From positions 62,001 through 126,000 of the forward strand of contig CAMZGS010000003.1 of the NCBI GenBank assembly GCA_947306475.1: a stretch of DNA of 64,000 bases, given 5' to 3'. This DNA is from an uncultured Comamonas sp. Its GTDB lineage: Bacteria; Pseudomonadota; Gammaproteobacteria; Burkholderiales; Burkholderiaceae_C. The notes beneath the pieces are model-generated. The model made no database searches. It was not told the DNA's origin and saw only the letters and a list, made by a program, of their open reading frames with translations. The translations under genes were made by a program, and so were the position numbers. Positions within the stretch are counted from its first letter, which is position 1. Every line of letters begins with the position of its first letter. Below, piece after piece: positions 52,696-61,152 of this stretch.

Positions 52696-52748
52696 GGGAA
52701 TCTCTCCTCGGGTTGAAAAATCTTTGGCGTCATCCAGTACGCCATCCT

Positions 52749-53747
52749 TTATGCCGCGTCGGCAGCTACGCGCACCACCAGGCGGCCGCGCACCTGACCG
52801 GCCAGCAGCTCGGGGGCCACGGCAATGGTCTCTTCCAGGGTGATTTCGCGCATCAGCTGCTCCAGCACGGCGGTATCCAGGTCGGCAGCCAGGCGCTGCC
52901 AAGCCTGCAGGCGCTCGGCCTTGGGCGCCATCACGCTGTCGATCCCCGCCAGGGTGACGCCACGCAGAATGAACGGCGCCACCGTCGCGGGCAGCTGCAT
53001 GCCCGCCGCCAGACCGCAGGCCGCAACCACGCCGCGATAGCGCATGGCTGCGCAGACGTTGGCCAGCACCTGACCACCGGCCACATCCACGGCGCCGGCC
53101 CAGCGCTCCTTTTCCAGCGGGCGGCCGGGCTGGGCCAGCTCGGCACGGTCGATGATGTGCATGGCCCCCAGGCGGGTGAGGAAGTCGGACTCCTGCACGC
53201 GGCCCGTCACGGCGGCCACTTCGTAGCCGGCCCTGGCCAGCAGCGCCACTGCAACGCTGCCCACGCCGCCAGCGGCGCCTGTGACCAGCACCGGGCCTTG
53301 ATCCGGGCGCACGCCGTGGCGCTCCAGCGCCAGCACGCACAGCGCGGCGGTGTAGCCTGCCGTGCCAATGCCCATGGCCTGCCGCGGGGTGAAGGGCGCC
53401 TGCAGCGGAATCAGGAACGAGGCGGGCACGCGTGCCACTTCAGCCAGGCCGCCCCAGTGCGTCTCGCCCACGCCCCAGCCGTTGAGCACGACCTGATCAC
53501 CGGGCGCAAATGCCGCATCGGTGGACGATTCCACCGTGCCGGCAAAATCGATGCCGGGCACCATCGGAAACTTGCGCACCACAGGCGAGCGGCCGGTGAT
53601 GGCCAGCGCATCCTTGTAGTTGAGCGTGGACCAGGCCACGCGCACGGTCACTTCGCCCTCGGGCAGATCGGCGCGTTGCAGCGTCTGCACGCTGACGCTT
53701 TGCTGGCCGTCCTGTTTGGTGATGAGCAGTCCACGGAATTGGGGCAT
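52749..53747 (-). CDS. acuI: AcuI/YhdH-type NADPH-dependent acrylyl-CoA reductase/quinone oxidoreductase
   Basis: This 332-aa medium-chain dehydrogenase/reductase lacks the catalytic zinc. It has [50 protein letters not shown] and [31 protein letters not shown] (NADPH fold), all closely matching AcuI/YhdH enzymes, which reduce acrylyl-CoA and related electrophiles. The TetR gene 45 bp upstream (53793) recalls the acuR-acuI pair of other proteobacteria; that link is inference. Confidence 0.88.
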   Translation of the reverse strand: MPQFRGLLITKQDGQQSVSVQTLQRADLPEGEVTVRVAWSTLNYKDALAITGRSPVVRKFPMVPGIDFAGTVESSTDAAFAPGDQVVLNGWGVGETHWGGLAEVARVPASFLIPLQAPFTPRQAMGIGTAGYTAALCVLALERHGVRPDQGPVLVTGAAGGVGSVAVALLARAGYEVAAVTGRVQESDFLTRLGAMHIIDRAELAQPGRPLEKERWAGAVDVAGGQVLANVCAAMRYRGVVAACGLAAGMQLPATVAPFILRGVTLAGIDSVMAPKAERLQAWQRLAADLDTAVLEQLMREITLEETIAVAPELLAGQVRGRLVVRVAADAA

Positions 53748-53792
53748 TGGAGGTCTCCTTGTTGGTCTCTTGAAAGGGTGGCGAAAAAACGC

Positions 53793-54473
53793 TCACGGGC
53801 AGTTTGCGGATGCCGCACCGCCCGTTTGCAGCAATTGAAAAAAGCCCTGGGCATACACCTGTAGCGGCAGCACCGAGCGCTGCAGCTTGGCGCGCAGCAC
53901 GGCGCCTTCCCAGCCGATCCAGAAGAACTGCGCCAGCTCCGCGCAGTCGTGCCCGGCGGCGATCTCACCGGCCTGCTGCGCGGCCCGCAGACAGGTGGCC
54001 GTGCGTGCCTGCCAGTCGAGCAGCACGTCTTCCAGCCGGGCACGAAAGGATTCGGGCAGGGTGCCCAGCTCCTGCCCCAGGTTGCCCACCAGACAGCCAC
54101 GCGCGAAGTCGTGCCGCGCCATGCCCTGCATGGCATCGGCAATGAAGTTGCGCAGCCGCTGCAACGGCGCAGTGGTTTCGTCCAGCAACCAGCGGTCCAG
54201 CTTGCGCGCAAAGTAATCGGCATAGGCGGCGATCAGCGCCTGGCCAAAGGCCTCCTTGCTGGCAAAGCAGTGATAGAACGAGCCCTTGGGCACCTGCGCC
54301 AGCCGCAGGATTTCATCCAGGCCCACCGCCGAATAGCCCTTTTGCGTGAGCACGGCCACGCCGGTGCGAATCAGCAGCGTGCGTGTGTCGGTCTGCGCCG
54401 CCTCAGCACGCCGGGGTGGGCGGCCACGGCGCCGGGGCGCGACCTGCGAAGAAGGGGTGTTGGTGTCGGTCAT
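53793..54473 (-). CDS. TetR-family repressor (AcuR/NemR-like)
   Basis: This 226-aa repressor has a basic tail (APRRRGRPPRR), then the DNA-binding helix-turn-helix (YSAVGLDEILRLAQVPKGSFYHCFASKEAFG, about 47-77), then a ligand domain with RGCLVGNLGQELG, the feature of the AcuR/NemR-type C-terminal domain that often reads electrophiles or acrylate. A perfect palindrome at 54479-54506 ends or begins six bases from its start codon and is the expected operator, so it most likely represses itself together with the AcuI-type and AhpD-type genes downstream. Confidence 0.9.
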   Translation of the reverse strand: MTDTNTPSSQVAPRRRGRPPRRAEAAQTDTRTLLIRTGVAVLTQKGYSAVGLDEILRLAQVPKGSFYHCFASKEAFGQALIAAYADYFARKLDRWLLDETTAPLQRLRNFIADAMQGMARHDFARGCLVGNLGQELGTLPESFRARLEDVLLDWQARTATCLRAAQQAGEIAAGHDCAELAQFFWIGWEGAVLRAKLQRSVLPLQVYAQGFFQLLQTGGAASANCP

Positions 54474-54478
54474 GCCTG

Positions 54479-54506
54479 AATAATTAGACTGATTGGTCTA
54501 ATTATT
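54479..54506. promoter_or_regulatory. TetR operator: 11-bp inverted repeat
   Basis: AATAATTAGAC (54479-54489), spacer TGATTG, GTCTAATTATT (54496-54506), perfect dyad. It lies directly before the TetR start codon at 54473 and overlaps its probable leader, a normal site for TetR self-repression. Confidence 0.8.
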
Positions 54507-54696
54507 ACCAGGTTTGCGGATCAGGTGCATGAAAAAGTTTTTCAACTCAAAAACAGGAGCTTTTGGCACTGATGAACAGTCACTTTTCAGGGTGTTCGAC
54601 TGAAAATTTCTTGCCAGGTCAGCGGCTCATGCTCTGTTTTTAAAGTTTTGCCGCCGCTTTACACAACAGACAAGTCCTGCCCCTACACTGGATCGC

Positions 54697-55419
54697 ATGC
54701 ACACCCACCAACTCCTGATGATTGAAGATGACCATCGTCTGGCCGACATGGTGATCACTTATCTGAGCCAGAACAGCCTGGCTGTGCGCCATTGCCCGGA
54801 TGCCGCCAGCGGACTGGCCGCGCTGCACGAGACGCCGCTGCCCGATCTGGTCATCCTGGATCTGATGCTGCCGGACATGGACGGGCTGGAAGTCTGCCGC
54901 CGCCTGCGCGCCCTGCCCGGTCCGCAGGCCCAGGTGCCGGTGCTGATGCTCACCGCCAAGGGCGATCCGATGGACCGCGTGGTGGGCCTGGAGATCGGCG
55001 CCGACGATTACCTGCCCAAGCCGTTCGAGCCGCGTGAGCTGCTGGCCCGCATTCGCGCCATCCTGCGCCGCCAGGGGCGCGGTACGCTGGCCACCGAGGC
55101 AGCTGCGCCCAACGTCATGCGCTTTGGCAGCCTGGAGATCGACCGCGATGCGCGCAGCGTCACCATCGCGGGGGCGCCGGCCGAGCTGACCAGCTACCAG
55201 TTCGACCTGCTCATCGCCCTGGCCGAGCGCGCCGGGCGCGTGCTCACGCGCGACCAGATCATGGAAGCCGTGCGCGGGCGCGAGCTGGAGGCGTTTGACC
55301 GCAGCATCGACGTGCACATGGGCCGCATCCGCGCAGCCATCGAGGCCGACCCGAAGAACCCCAAACGCATCCTCACCGTGCGCGGCGTGGGCTACGTGTT
55401 TGCCAAGCAGCAGGAATAA
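54697..55419 (+). CDS. OmpR-family response regulator
   Basis: This 240-aa regulator has a receiver domain (LLMIEDDHRLADMVITYL, phospho-acceptor Asp in LVILDLMLPDMDGLEV, Lys in DDYLPKPFEPRE) and a winged-helix output domain (about 145-238, with TSYQFDLLIALAERAGRVLTRDQIME and RILTVRGVGYVFAK). It is 6 bp upstream of its kinase gene. It resembles RstA/OmpR-type regulators; target genes are unknown. Confidence 0.93.
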   Translation: MHTHQLLMIEDDHRLADMVITYLSQNSLAVRHCPDAASGLAALHETPLPDLVILDLMLPDMDGLEVCRRLRALPGPQAQVPVLMLTAKGDPMDRVVGLEIGADDYLPKPFEPRELLARIRAILRRQGRGTLATEAAAPNVMRFGSLEIDRDARSVTIAGAPAELTSYQFDLLIALAERAGRVLTRDQIMEAVRGRELEAFDRSIDVHMGRIRAAIEADPKNPKRILTVRGVGYVFAKQQE

Positions 55420-55425
55420 GGAGCC

Positions 55426-56658
55426 ATGTTCCAAGCTTTTGCCCAGCGCCTGTACCTGCGCATCTGGCTGGCCGTGGTCGGCAGCGTGGCCGTGCTCACC
55501 CTGCTGGTGGGCTGGGCCTGGCAGGCGGCCGAGGAATACAACGCCCGCAACACCACCGTGCAGGGCACGCTGGCGCGCGAGCTGACCATCACCGACAGCG
55601 ACGGCCAGGTGCTGCTGCAAGGCCCGTTTGAGCGCAAGCGCCGCCGCCACGGCGACGGGCTGCAATTTGCCATTCAGGGCGAGGATGGCCGCACCTATCT
55701 GCTGGAGATGACGCCGCACCAGGGCGGGCGCAACGCCCCGCCGCCCAGCCACTTCAACATCGGCTTCTGGCTGCGCCCGCCGTTTGGCTTCTTGTGGCTG
55801 CTGGGACTGGTGGGGCTGGCCGTGGCCATCGGCGTGTTCCCCATCATCCGCCGCCTGCTCAAGCGCCTGGAGAACCTGCAACGCAGCGTGCAGCGCTTTG
55901 GCGAGGGCGATCTGGCCATCCGCGTGCCCACGCAGGGCCAGGATGAAGTGGCCGATCTGGCACGCCAGTTCAACGCCGCCGCGCAGCGCATCCAGACGCT
56001 GGTGCAGTCGCACCAGAGCCTGCTGGCCAATGCCTCGCACGAGTTGCGCTCGCCGCTGGCGCGCATCCGCATGGGGCTGGAGCTGATGGGCGATGCGCCC
56101 GAGCAGCGCAGCGCCAAGCAGGAGATCCAGCGCAACATTGCCGAGCTGGACCAGCTGGTCGATGAAATCCTGCTGGCCAGCCGCCTGGAGCAACCCCATG
56201 TGGATGTGGGCAGCAACGAGTCGGTGGACCTGATCGGTCTGGCTGCCGAGGAATGCGCACGCGTTGATGCCGAGCTGCTGTTGCAAGTCGATGCGCTGGA
56301 AGCGCCCGGCATTGCCAAGCTGCTGCGCCGCGCGGTGCGCAATCTGCTGGAAAACGCGCGCCGCTACAGCGAAGGCGATATCACGCTGGAGCTGGCCCGC
56401 GAGGACGGCTGGGCCGTGGTGCGCGTGCAGGACCACGGCCCCGGCGTGCCGCCCGAGCAGCGCGAGCGCATCTTCGAGAAGTTCTACCGCCTGCCCGGCG
56501 CCAGCGAGCGCGCCGGTGGCGTGGGCCTGGGGCTGGCACTGGTGCGCTCCATCGCCCAGCACCACGGCGGCAGCGTGCGCTGCCAGGAGCGCAGCGACGG
56601 CGCCCCCGGCGCGTGCTTTGAGCTGCGCCTGCCGCTATCGGCGCCAACTCCGGCCTGA
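55426..56658 (+). CDS. Sensor histidine kinase (RstB-like)
   Basis: This 410-aa membrane kinase has a first helix (about 14-34), a short periplasmic loop with a His/Arg-rich stretch (FERKRRRHGDG), a second helix (about 118-140), HAMP (about 140-195), H-box HELRSPLARIRM with the phospho-acceptor His, N-box RNLLENARRYS, G-boxes DHGPGVP and GGVGLGLALVRS. It phosphorylates the regulator encoded upstream. The signal is unknown; the short loop suggests a metal, pH or envelope stimulus, by inference. Confidence 0.92.
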   Translation: MFQAFAQRLYLRIWLAVVGSVAVLTLLVGWAWQAAEEYNARNTTVQGTLARELTITDSDGQVLLQGPFERKRRRHGDGLQFAIQGEDGRTYLLEMTPHQGGRNAPPPSHFNIGFWLRPPFGFLWLLGLVGLAVAIGVFPIIRRLLKRLENLQRSVQRFGEGDLAIRVPTQGQDEVADLARQFNAAAQRIQTLVQSHQSLLANASHELRSPLARIRMGLELMGDAPEQRSAKQEIQRNIAELDQLVDEILLASRLEQPHVDVGSNESVDLIGLAAEECARVDAELLLQVDALEAPGIAKLLRRAVRNLLENARRYSEGDITLELAREDGWAVVRVQDHGPGVPPEQRERIFEKFYRLPGASERAGGVGLGLALVRSIAQHHGGSVRCQERSDGAPGACFELRLPLSAPTPA

Positions 56659-56680
56659 TCCAAGGAACATCGCCAAAGAA

Positions 56681-56714
56681 CAACGGCCTGCGGGAGAGCT
56701 CCCGCAGGCCGTTG
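56681..56714. terminator. Bidirectional terminator hairpin
   Basis: A perfect 15-bp stem (CAACGGCCTGCGGGA / TCCCGCAGGCCGTTG, loop GAGC). It separates the kinase gene from the convergent dmpI gene and can serve both directions, although T runs are short. Confidence 0.8.
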
Positions 56715-56755
56715 TGCATCGGGCGTGAAGCAGCAGCCTCACCACCCGGGCAGCG

Positions 56756-56947
56756 TCAGCGTCCCAGATCCTTGGCGGTAACCCCGGAGATGCCCCAGTT
56801 TTCCTTGGGCACTTCATGGATCCAGACGCGGACGTTGGCGACGGGGGCATCGATGGCCTCTACCAGCGCCTGGGTGACCTTTTCGATCACGGCTTTTTTC
56901 TGCTCCTCGGTGCGGCCTTCGAGCATGTAAATCTGGGCAAACGGCAT
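56756..56947 (-). CDS. dmpI: 4-oxalocrotonate tautomerase
   Basis: 4-Oxalocrotonate tautomerase (63 aa) converts 2-hydroxymuconate to 2-oxo-3-hexenedioate in catechol meta-cleavage. Pro1 after Met removal is the catalytic base; Arg11 (LEGR) and Arg39 (ANVR) are in place. At the position of the usual Phe50 it has Trp (KENWG). It is the last gene of the leftward dmp-type operon, 41 bp after dmpH. Confidence 0.95.
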   Translation of the reverse strand: MPFAQIYMLEGRTEEQKKAVIEKVTQALVEAIDAPVANVRVWIHEVPKENWGISGVTAKDLGR

Positions 56948-56988
56948 GACGGTGTCTTCCTCAGGTCAGAGTGTAGGTGGATGTCCGA

Positions 56989-57777
56989 TCAGGCAAAGCA
57001 CAGCGAGACGCTGCCCATGCCCTGCACACGCAGGGTAACGTTGTCGCCGGCGTTGACGGCGACAGCTTCGGTCACACCGCCAGACAAAATCAAACTGCCT
57101 GCGGGAATTTCCTGCCCCCGACGGCCCAGATGGTTGGCCAGCATGGCAATGGCTGCGGCGGGGTGCCCCAGCACGGCAGCACCGGCACCCATGGCCACAG
57201 GCTGGCCGTTCTTCTCCAGCACCACGCCGACGGTGCGCAGGTCCACCTGCTCGGGGCGCACGGCCTGGCCGCCCACCACAAAGCGTGCGGCCGAGGTGTT
57301 GTCGGCCACGACGCTCTTCAGGTCGAACTTGAAGTCGCGATAGCGGCTGTCGATGACTTCAATACCGGGCAGCACAAAGTCGGTGGCGGCCAGCACGGCG
57401 CCGATGTGGCAACCCGGGCCCTTGAGGGCGTGCTTGAGCACAAAGGCGATCTCCGGCTCCACCTTGGGGTGGATCAATTCAGAGGTCTGGATGGTGGCGC
57501 CTTCAGCCACGGTGTACTCATCCACCAGAAAGCCGAACACCGGGTCGGTCACGCCCATCTGCTTCATCTTGGCGTGTGAAGTCAGACCAGCCTTCAACCC
57601 TACTACGCGTGCACCACGCGCCAGCTTGCGCTGCAGGATCACGTCCTGAATGGCATAGGCATCGTCCCAGTCCATTTCGGGGTGATCGTCGGTGATCTTG
57701 GGGGTATCACGCACTTGCAGCTGGCAGTTCTCCAGATGCTCGGCCAGCTGTTCAATGGTTTGTCGGGAAAGTGCCAT
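56989..57777 (-). CDS. dmpH: 4-oxalocrotonate decarboxylase
   Basis: This 262-aa enzyme converts 2-oxo-3-hexenedioate to 2-oxopent-4-enoate (2-hydroxypentadienoate), in complex with the hydratase DmpE. The family blocks are DAYAIQDVILQRKLARGARVVGLKAGL, LIHPKVEPEIAFVLKHALKGPG (the metal-binding EPEIAF), VIDSRYRDFKFDLKSVVADNTS and GAGAAVLGHPAAAIAML. It is a paralog of dmpE in this operon. Complete and in normal order. Confidence 0.95.
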   Translation of the reverse strand: MALSRQTIEQLAEHLENCQLQVRDTPKITDDHPEMDWDDAYAIQDVILQRKLARGARVVGLKAGLTSHAKMKQMGVTDPVFGFLVDEYTVAEGATIQTSELIHPKVEPEIAFVLKHALKGPGCHIGAVLAATDFVLPGIEVIDSRYRDFKFDLKSVVADNTSAARFVVGGQAVRPEQVDLRTVGVVLEKNGQPVAMGAGAAVLGHPAAAIAMLANHLGRRGQEIPAGSLILSGGVTEAVAVNAGDNVTLRVQGMGSVSLCFA

Positions 57778-57849
57778 CGTTGATGATGCTCCAAAAATTC
57801 AAGAATGTGGGGTGGACACAGGCTGCGCAGCAGCCTGTGCAACTGCGCC

Positions 57850-58878
57850 TCAGGCGGGAATCTGGAGGCCGCGCTCACGCGCCATGGTCAGGGCCGTGTC
57901 TTCGATCATGTCTTCCTGACCGCCCACCATGCCACGGCGCCCCAGCTCCACGAGCAGCTCACGTGCGGGGATGCCGTACTTCTTCTCGGCGCGCTTGGCA
58001 AACAGCAGGAAGCTGCCGTACACACCGGCGTAGCCCAGGGTCAGCGCATCGCGGTCGATGCGGATGGGGAAGTCCATCAGCGGCACCACCAGGTCTTCGG
58101 CCACGTCCTGGATCTTCCAGACGTCCACGCCAGTCTGGATGCCCATGCGGTCCAGCACTGCCACCAGCACTTCCATGGGGGTGTTGCCAGCACCGGCACC
58201 CAGGCCAGCGGCCGCTGCGTCGATGCGGTTGGCACCGGCCTGGATGGCGGCCACGCTGTTGGCCACGCCCATGGCCAGGTTGTGGTGGCCGTGGAAGCCC
58301 AGCTCGGTCTCAGGCTTCAAGGCATCACGCACGGCGGCAATGCGCTCCTTGACCTGCTCGGGCAGCAGGTAGCCCGCCGAGTCGGTCACGTAGATGCAGT
58401 TGGCGCCATAGCCCTCCATCAGCCTGGCCTGTTTGACCAGACCTTCGGGGCTGTTCATGTGCGCCATCATCAGAAAGCCCACGGTGTCCATGTCCAGCTT
58501 GCGCGCCATGGTGATGTGCTGCTCGGAGACGTCGGCTTCCGTGCAGTGCGTGGCCACGCGGATGGTGTGCACGCCCAGGCCGTGGGCCATCTTCAGGTGA
58601 TCGACGGTGCCGATGCCAGGCAGCAGCAGGGCCGAGACCTTGGCCTGCTTCATCAGCGGGATGACGGTGCTCAGGTACTCCTCGTCGCTGTGCGCGGGGA
58701 AGCCGTAGTTGACCGAGGCGCCGCCCAGGCCGTCGCCGTGGGTCACTTCGATCAGCGGAATGCCTGCGTCGTCCAGGCCCTGGGCCACGGATTTCATCTG
58801 CTCCAGGGTCATGAGGTGGCGCTTGGGGTGCATGCCGTCGCGCAGGGTCATGTCGTGCAGGGTGATTTTTTGCGTCAT
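57850..58878 (-). CDS. dmpG: 4-hydroxy-2-oxovalerate aldolase
   Basis: DmpG (342 aa) splits 4-hydroxy-2-oxovalerate into pyruvate and acetaldehyde and channels the acetaldehyde to DmpF. The HMGL-like barrel shows the metal ligand in [15 protein letters not shown] and [15 protein letters not shown], and the C-terminal communication domain. dmpF lies immediately upstream (20 bp). Confidence 0.96.
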   Translation of the reverse strand: MTQKITLHDMTLRDGMHPKRHLMTLEQMKSVAQGLDDAGIPLIEVTHGDGLGGASVNYGFPAHSDEEYLSTVIPLMKQAKVSALLLPGIGTVDHLKMAHGLGVHTIRVATHCTEADVSEQHITMARKLDMDTVGFLMMAHMNSPEGLVKQARLMEGYGANCIYVTDSAGYLLPEQVKERIAAVRDALKPETELGFHGHHNLAMGVANSVAAIQAGANRIDAAAAGLGAGAGNTPMEVLVAVLDRMGIQTGVDVWKIQDVAEDLVVPLMDFPIRIDRDALTLGYAGVYGSFLLFAKRAEKKYGIPARELLVELGRRGMVGGQEDMIEDTALTMARERGLQIPA

Positions 58879-58898
58879 GGTGGGGTACTCCTTCGCGC

Positions 58899-59807
58899 TT
58901 AAACGGCTTGCAGGGTGAGCTTGCCAGCCAGAATTTCCTCGGCAAACATTTCGGCGGTGCGCGCAGCAGCGGCGGTCATGATGTCCAGGTTACCTGCGTA
59001 CTTGGGCAGGTAGTCGCCCAGGCCTTCCACTTCCAGGAAGACCGAGACGCGGTTGCCATCGAACACCGGGCCGTTGACCAGCTTGTAGCCGGGCACGTAT
59101 TTCTTCACTTCGGCCAGCATGTCGTGGATGCTCTTGGTGATGGCCTCCTTGTCGGGTTCGCCCTCGACCAGGCAGTGCACGGTGTCGCGCATGATCATGG
59201 GCGGCTCGGCCGGGTTGATGATGATGATGGCCTTGCCCTTCCTGGCGCCGCCCACGCGCTCGACAGCACCAGCAGTGGTGCGCGTGAACTCATCGATGTT
59301 CTTGCGGGTACCGGGTCCTGCAGACTTGCTGGAAACGGTGGCGATGATTTCGCCATAGGCCACGGACTGCACACGGCTGATGGCAGCGACCATGGGGATG
59401 GTGGCCTGCCCGCCGCAGGTGACCATGTTGACGTTCATCTCGGCCTTGCCCACGTGTTCCTTCAGGTTGACGGGCGGCACGCAGTAGGGGCCAATGGCAG
59501 CGGGCGTGAGGTCGATCATGAGCGCGCCTTGCGCGTTCACCTTGCGCGAGTTTTCAGCGTGCACATAGGCGCTGGTGGCGTCGAACACGATCTGCACGCC
59601 GTCGGCCTTCATGTGCGGCACCAGGCCATCGACGCCTTCGTGGGTGGTCTTGATGCCCATTTCACGGGCGCGCTTCAGACCATCGGATTCGGGGTCGATG
59701 CCCACCATCCACACGGGCTCCAGTACGGAGCTGCGTTGCAGCTTGGCCAGCAAATCGGTGCCAATATTGCCCGGCCCGATCAAGGCGCATTTGATTTTTT
59801 GGGTCAT
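58899..59807 (-). CDS. dmpF: Acetaldehyde dehydrogenase (acylating)
   Basis: DmpF (302 aa) oxidises acetaldehyde to acetyl-CoA with NAD+ and CoA. The Rossmann motif is [16 protein letters not shown] and the catalytic Cys is in [17 protein letters not shown]. It forms the channelling complex with DmpG and lies between dmpE and dmpG as in other meta-cleavage operons. Confidence 0.96.
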   Translation of the reverse strand: MTQKIKCALIGPGNIGTDLLAKLQRSSVLEPVWMVGIDPESDGLKRAREMGIKTTHEGVDGLVPHMKADGVQIVFDATSAYVHAENSRKVNAQGALMIDLTPAAIGPYCVPPVNLKEHVGKAEMNVNMVTCGGQATIPMVAAISRVQSVAYGEIIATVSSKSAGPGTRKNIDEFTRTTAGAVERVGGARKGKAIIIINPAEPPMIMRDTVHCLVEGEPDKEAITKSIHDMLAEVKKYVPGYKLVNGPVFDGNRVSVFLEVEGLGDYLPKYAGNLDIMTAAAARTAEMFAEEILAGKLTLQAV

Positions 59808-59825
59808 AGCCAGTCTCTCCAGAAA

Positions 59826-60608
59826 TTAAATAAAGCGCACCGAGCAGCCACCAATGCCACCGATGGTCACGCGCAGGTTGTCGCCGGCCTGCACCGGCAC
59901 CATGATGCCCAGCGAGCCGGAGAGCACCACTTCGCCCGCTTCCAGCGCAATGCCCAGGCGGCCCAGCGTGTTGGCCAGCCAGGCTACGGCGTTGGCCGGA
60001 TGGCCCAGAGCGGCAGCACCGGCGCCGGTGGCAACGATTTCGCCGTTCTTTTCCAGCACCATGCCGCAGGTGCCCAGGTCCACATCGCGCACGTCCACCA
60101 GGCGGTCGCCCAGCACGAACACGCCGCAGCTGGCGTTGTCGGCCACGGTGTCCTGGATCTTGATCTTCCAGTCGCGGATGCGCGAATCGACGATCTCAAA
60201 GCAGGCCATCACCCCTTCGGTAGCAGCCAGTACGTCGGCGGCCGTGACGCCCGGGCCCTTCAGGGTTTTCTTGAGCAGGAAGGCGATCTCACCTTCAGCC
60301 TTGGGCTGGATCAGGCTGTTGGCAGGCACGGCCTCGCCTTCGTTGAAGACCATGCCGTCGGTCAGCCACCCGAAGTCGGGCTGATACACACCCAACATGT
60401 TCATCACGGCCTGGCTGGTGACGCCAATCTTCTTGCCCACCACCTTCTCGCCCACGGCCAGGCGACGTGCGAGCATTTTTTGCTGGACGGCGTAGGCGTC
60501 CTCAATGGTGATTTCGGGGTGGCGACTGGTCAGCGGCTCCAGCGTCCGGCGTTCAACCAAGGCCTGGTACAGCTCGTCGCCAAGTTGTTCGATCAATTGG
60601 GGGGTCAT
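59826..60608 (-). CDS. dmpE: 2-oxopent-4-enoate hydratase
   Basis: DmpE (260 aa) hydrates 2-hydroxypentadienoate to 4-hydroxy-2-oxovalerate. The blocks are DAYAVQQKMLARRLAVGEKVVGKKIGVTS, LIQPKAEGEIAFLLKKTLKGPG with the metal Glu residues, VDSRIRDWKIKIQDTVADNAS and GAGAAALGHPANAVAWL. The start MTPQLIEQ has the normal family N-terminus; a longer in-frame reading upstream is antisense to the dmpD remnant. It is 44 bp after that remnant. Confidence 0.95.
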   Translation of the reverse strand: MTPQLIEQLGDELYQALVERRTLEPLTSRHPEITIEDAYAVQQKMLARRLAVGEKVVGKKIGVTSQAVMNMLGVYQPDFGWLTDGMVFNEGEAVPANSLIQPKAEGEIAFLLKKTLKGPGVTAADVLAATEGVMACFEIVDSRIRDWKIKIQDTVADNASCGVFVLGDRLVDVRDVDLGTCGMVLEKNGEIVATGAGAAALGHPANAVAWLANTLGRLGIALEAGEVVLSGSLGIMVPVQAGDNLRVTIGGIGGCSVRFI

Positions 60609-60652
60609 AGGGGATGTACTCCGTGCAATCAGGCGATCACTGGGATCTGGGT

Positions 60653-61123
60653 TCACAAAGGGAAGGGCTCTGCCGCATCGGCTTCGGCCAGGAAGTCCCC
60701 CACCAGACGGGCAAAGCGCGCGGCGTGCTCGATCTGCGTCCAATGGCCGCAGCGGCCATACACATGCAGTTGCGCACGCGGCAGCCAGTCGGCCAGGGTG
60801 TAGGAGTTGGACAGCGGAATGACCTTGTCCTCGCGACCGTGGATAACCAGCGTTTCGTGCGGCAACGCACGGATGTCGGCCTCGGCGCTGGCCAGGGCAT
60901 CGATCCAGCGCTGGCGCGGCGCCGGGAACATGGCAGCATAGGCCTCATGCACCCCGGGGCGGGCGCTGGCCTCGTAGCGCATGCGCGCCAGGTCGTCGCT
61001 CATCAGGTGCTTGTTGAAGGCAAAGTAGTCCATGATGGTGCGCATGTTCTCCACAGAGGGGGTGTAGCCCCAGACGGCATCCAGCCCCTCGGTCATGGGA
61101 AAGGAAACGCCGGCGCTGCCCAT
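60653..61123 (-). pseudogene. dmpD: 2-hydroxymuconic semialdehyde hydrolase, C-terminal remnant
   Basis: The remaining 156 codons encode the C-terminal half of the alpha/beta hydrolase DmpD (family length about 280): SVENMRTIMDYFAFNKHLM, MFPAPRQRWIDALASAEADI, LVIHGREDKVIP with the triad Asp, and GRCGHWTQIEHAARFA with the triad His. Homology stops at the ATG (MGSAGVSFP); about 125 residues are missing, including the nucleophile Ser. Upstream of this ATG lies the coding sequence of the dmpR-type gene on the other strand. It is a deletion remnant and cannot be active. Confidence 0.92.
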
Positions 61124-61152
61124 TCGGCCCGCAGGACGAACCTGTCTGCTGG

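Noticed and set aside
60609-60743. Longer N-terminus for DmpE
   Set aside because: The extra 45 codons are antisense to the dmpD remnant and not family-like; ATG 60608 gives the usual MTPQLI start.
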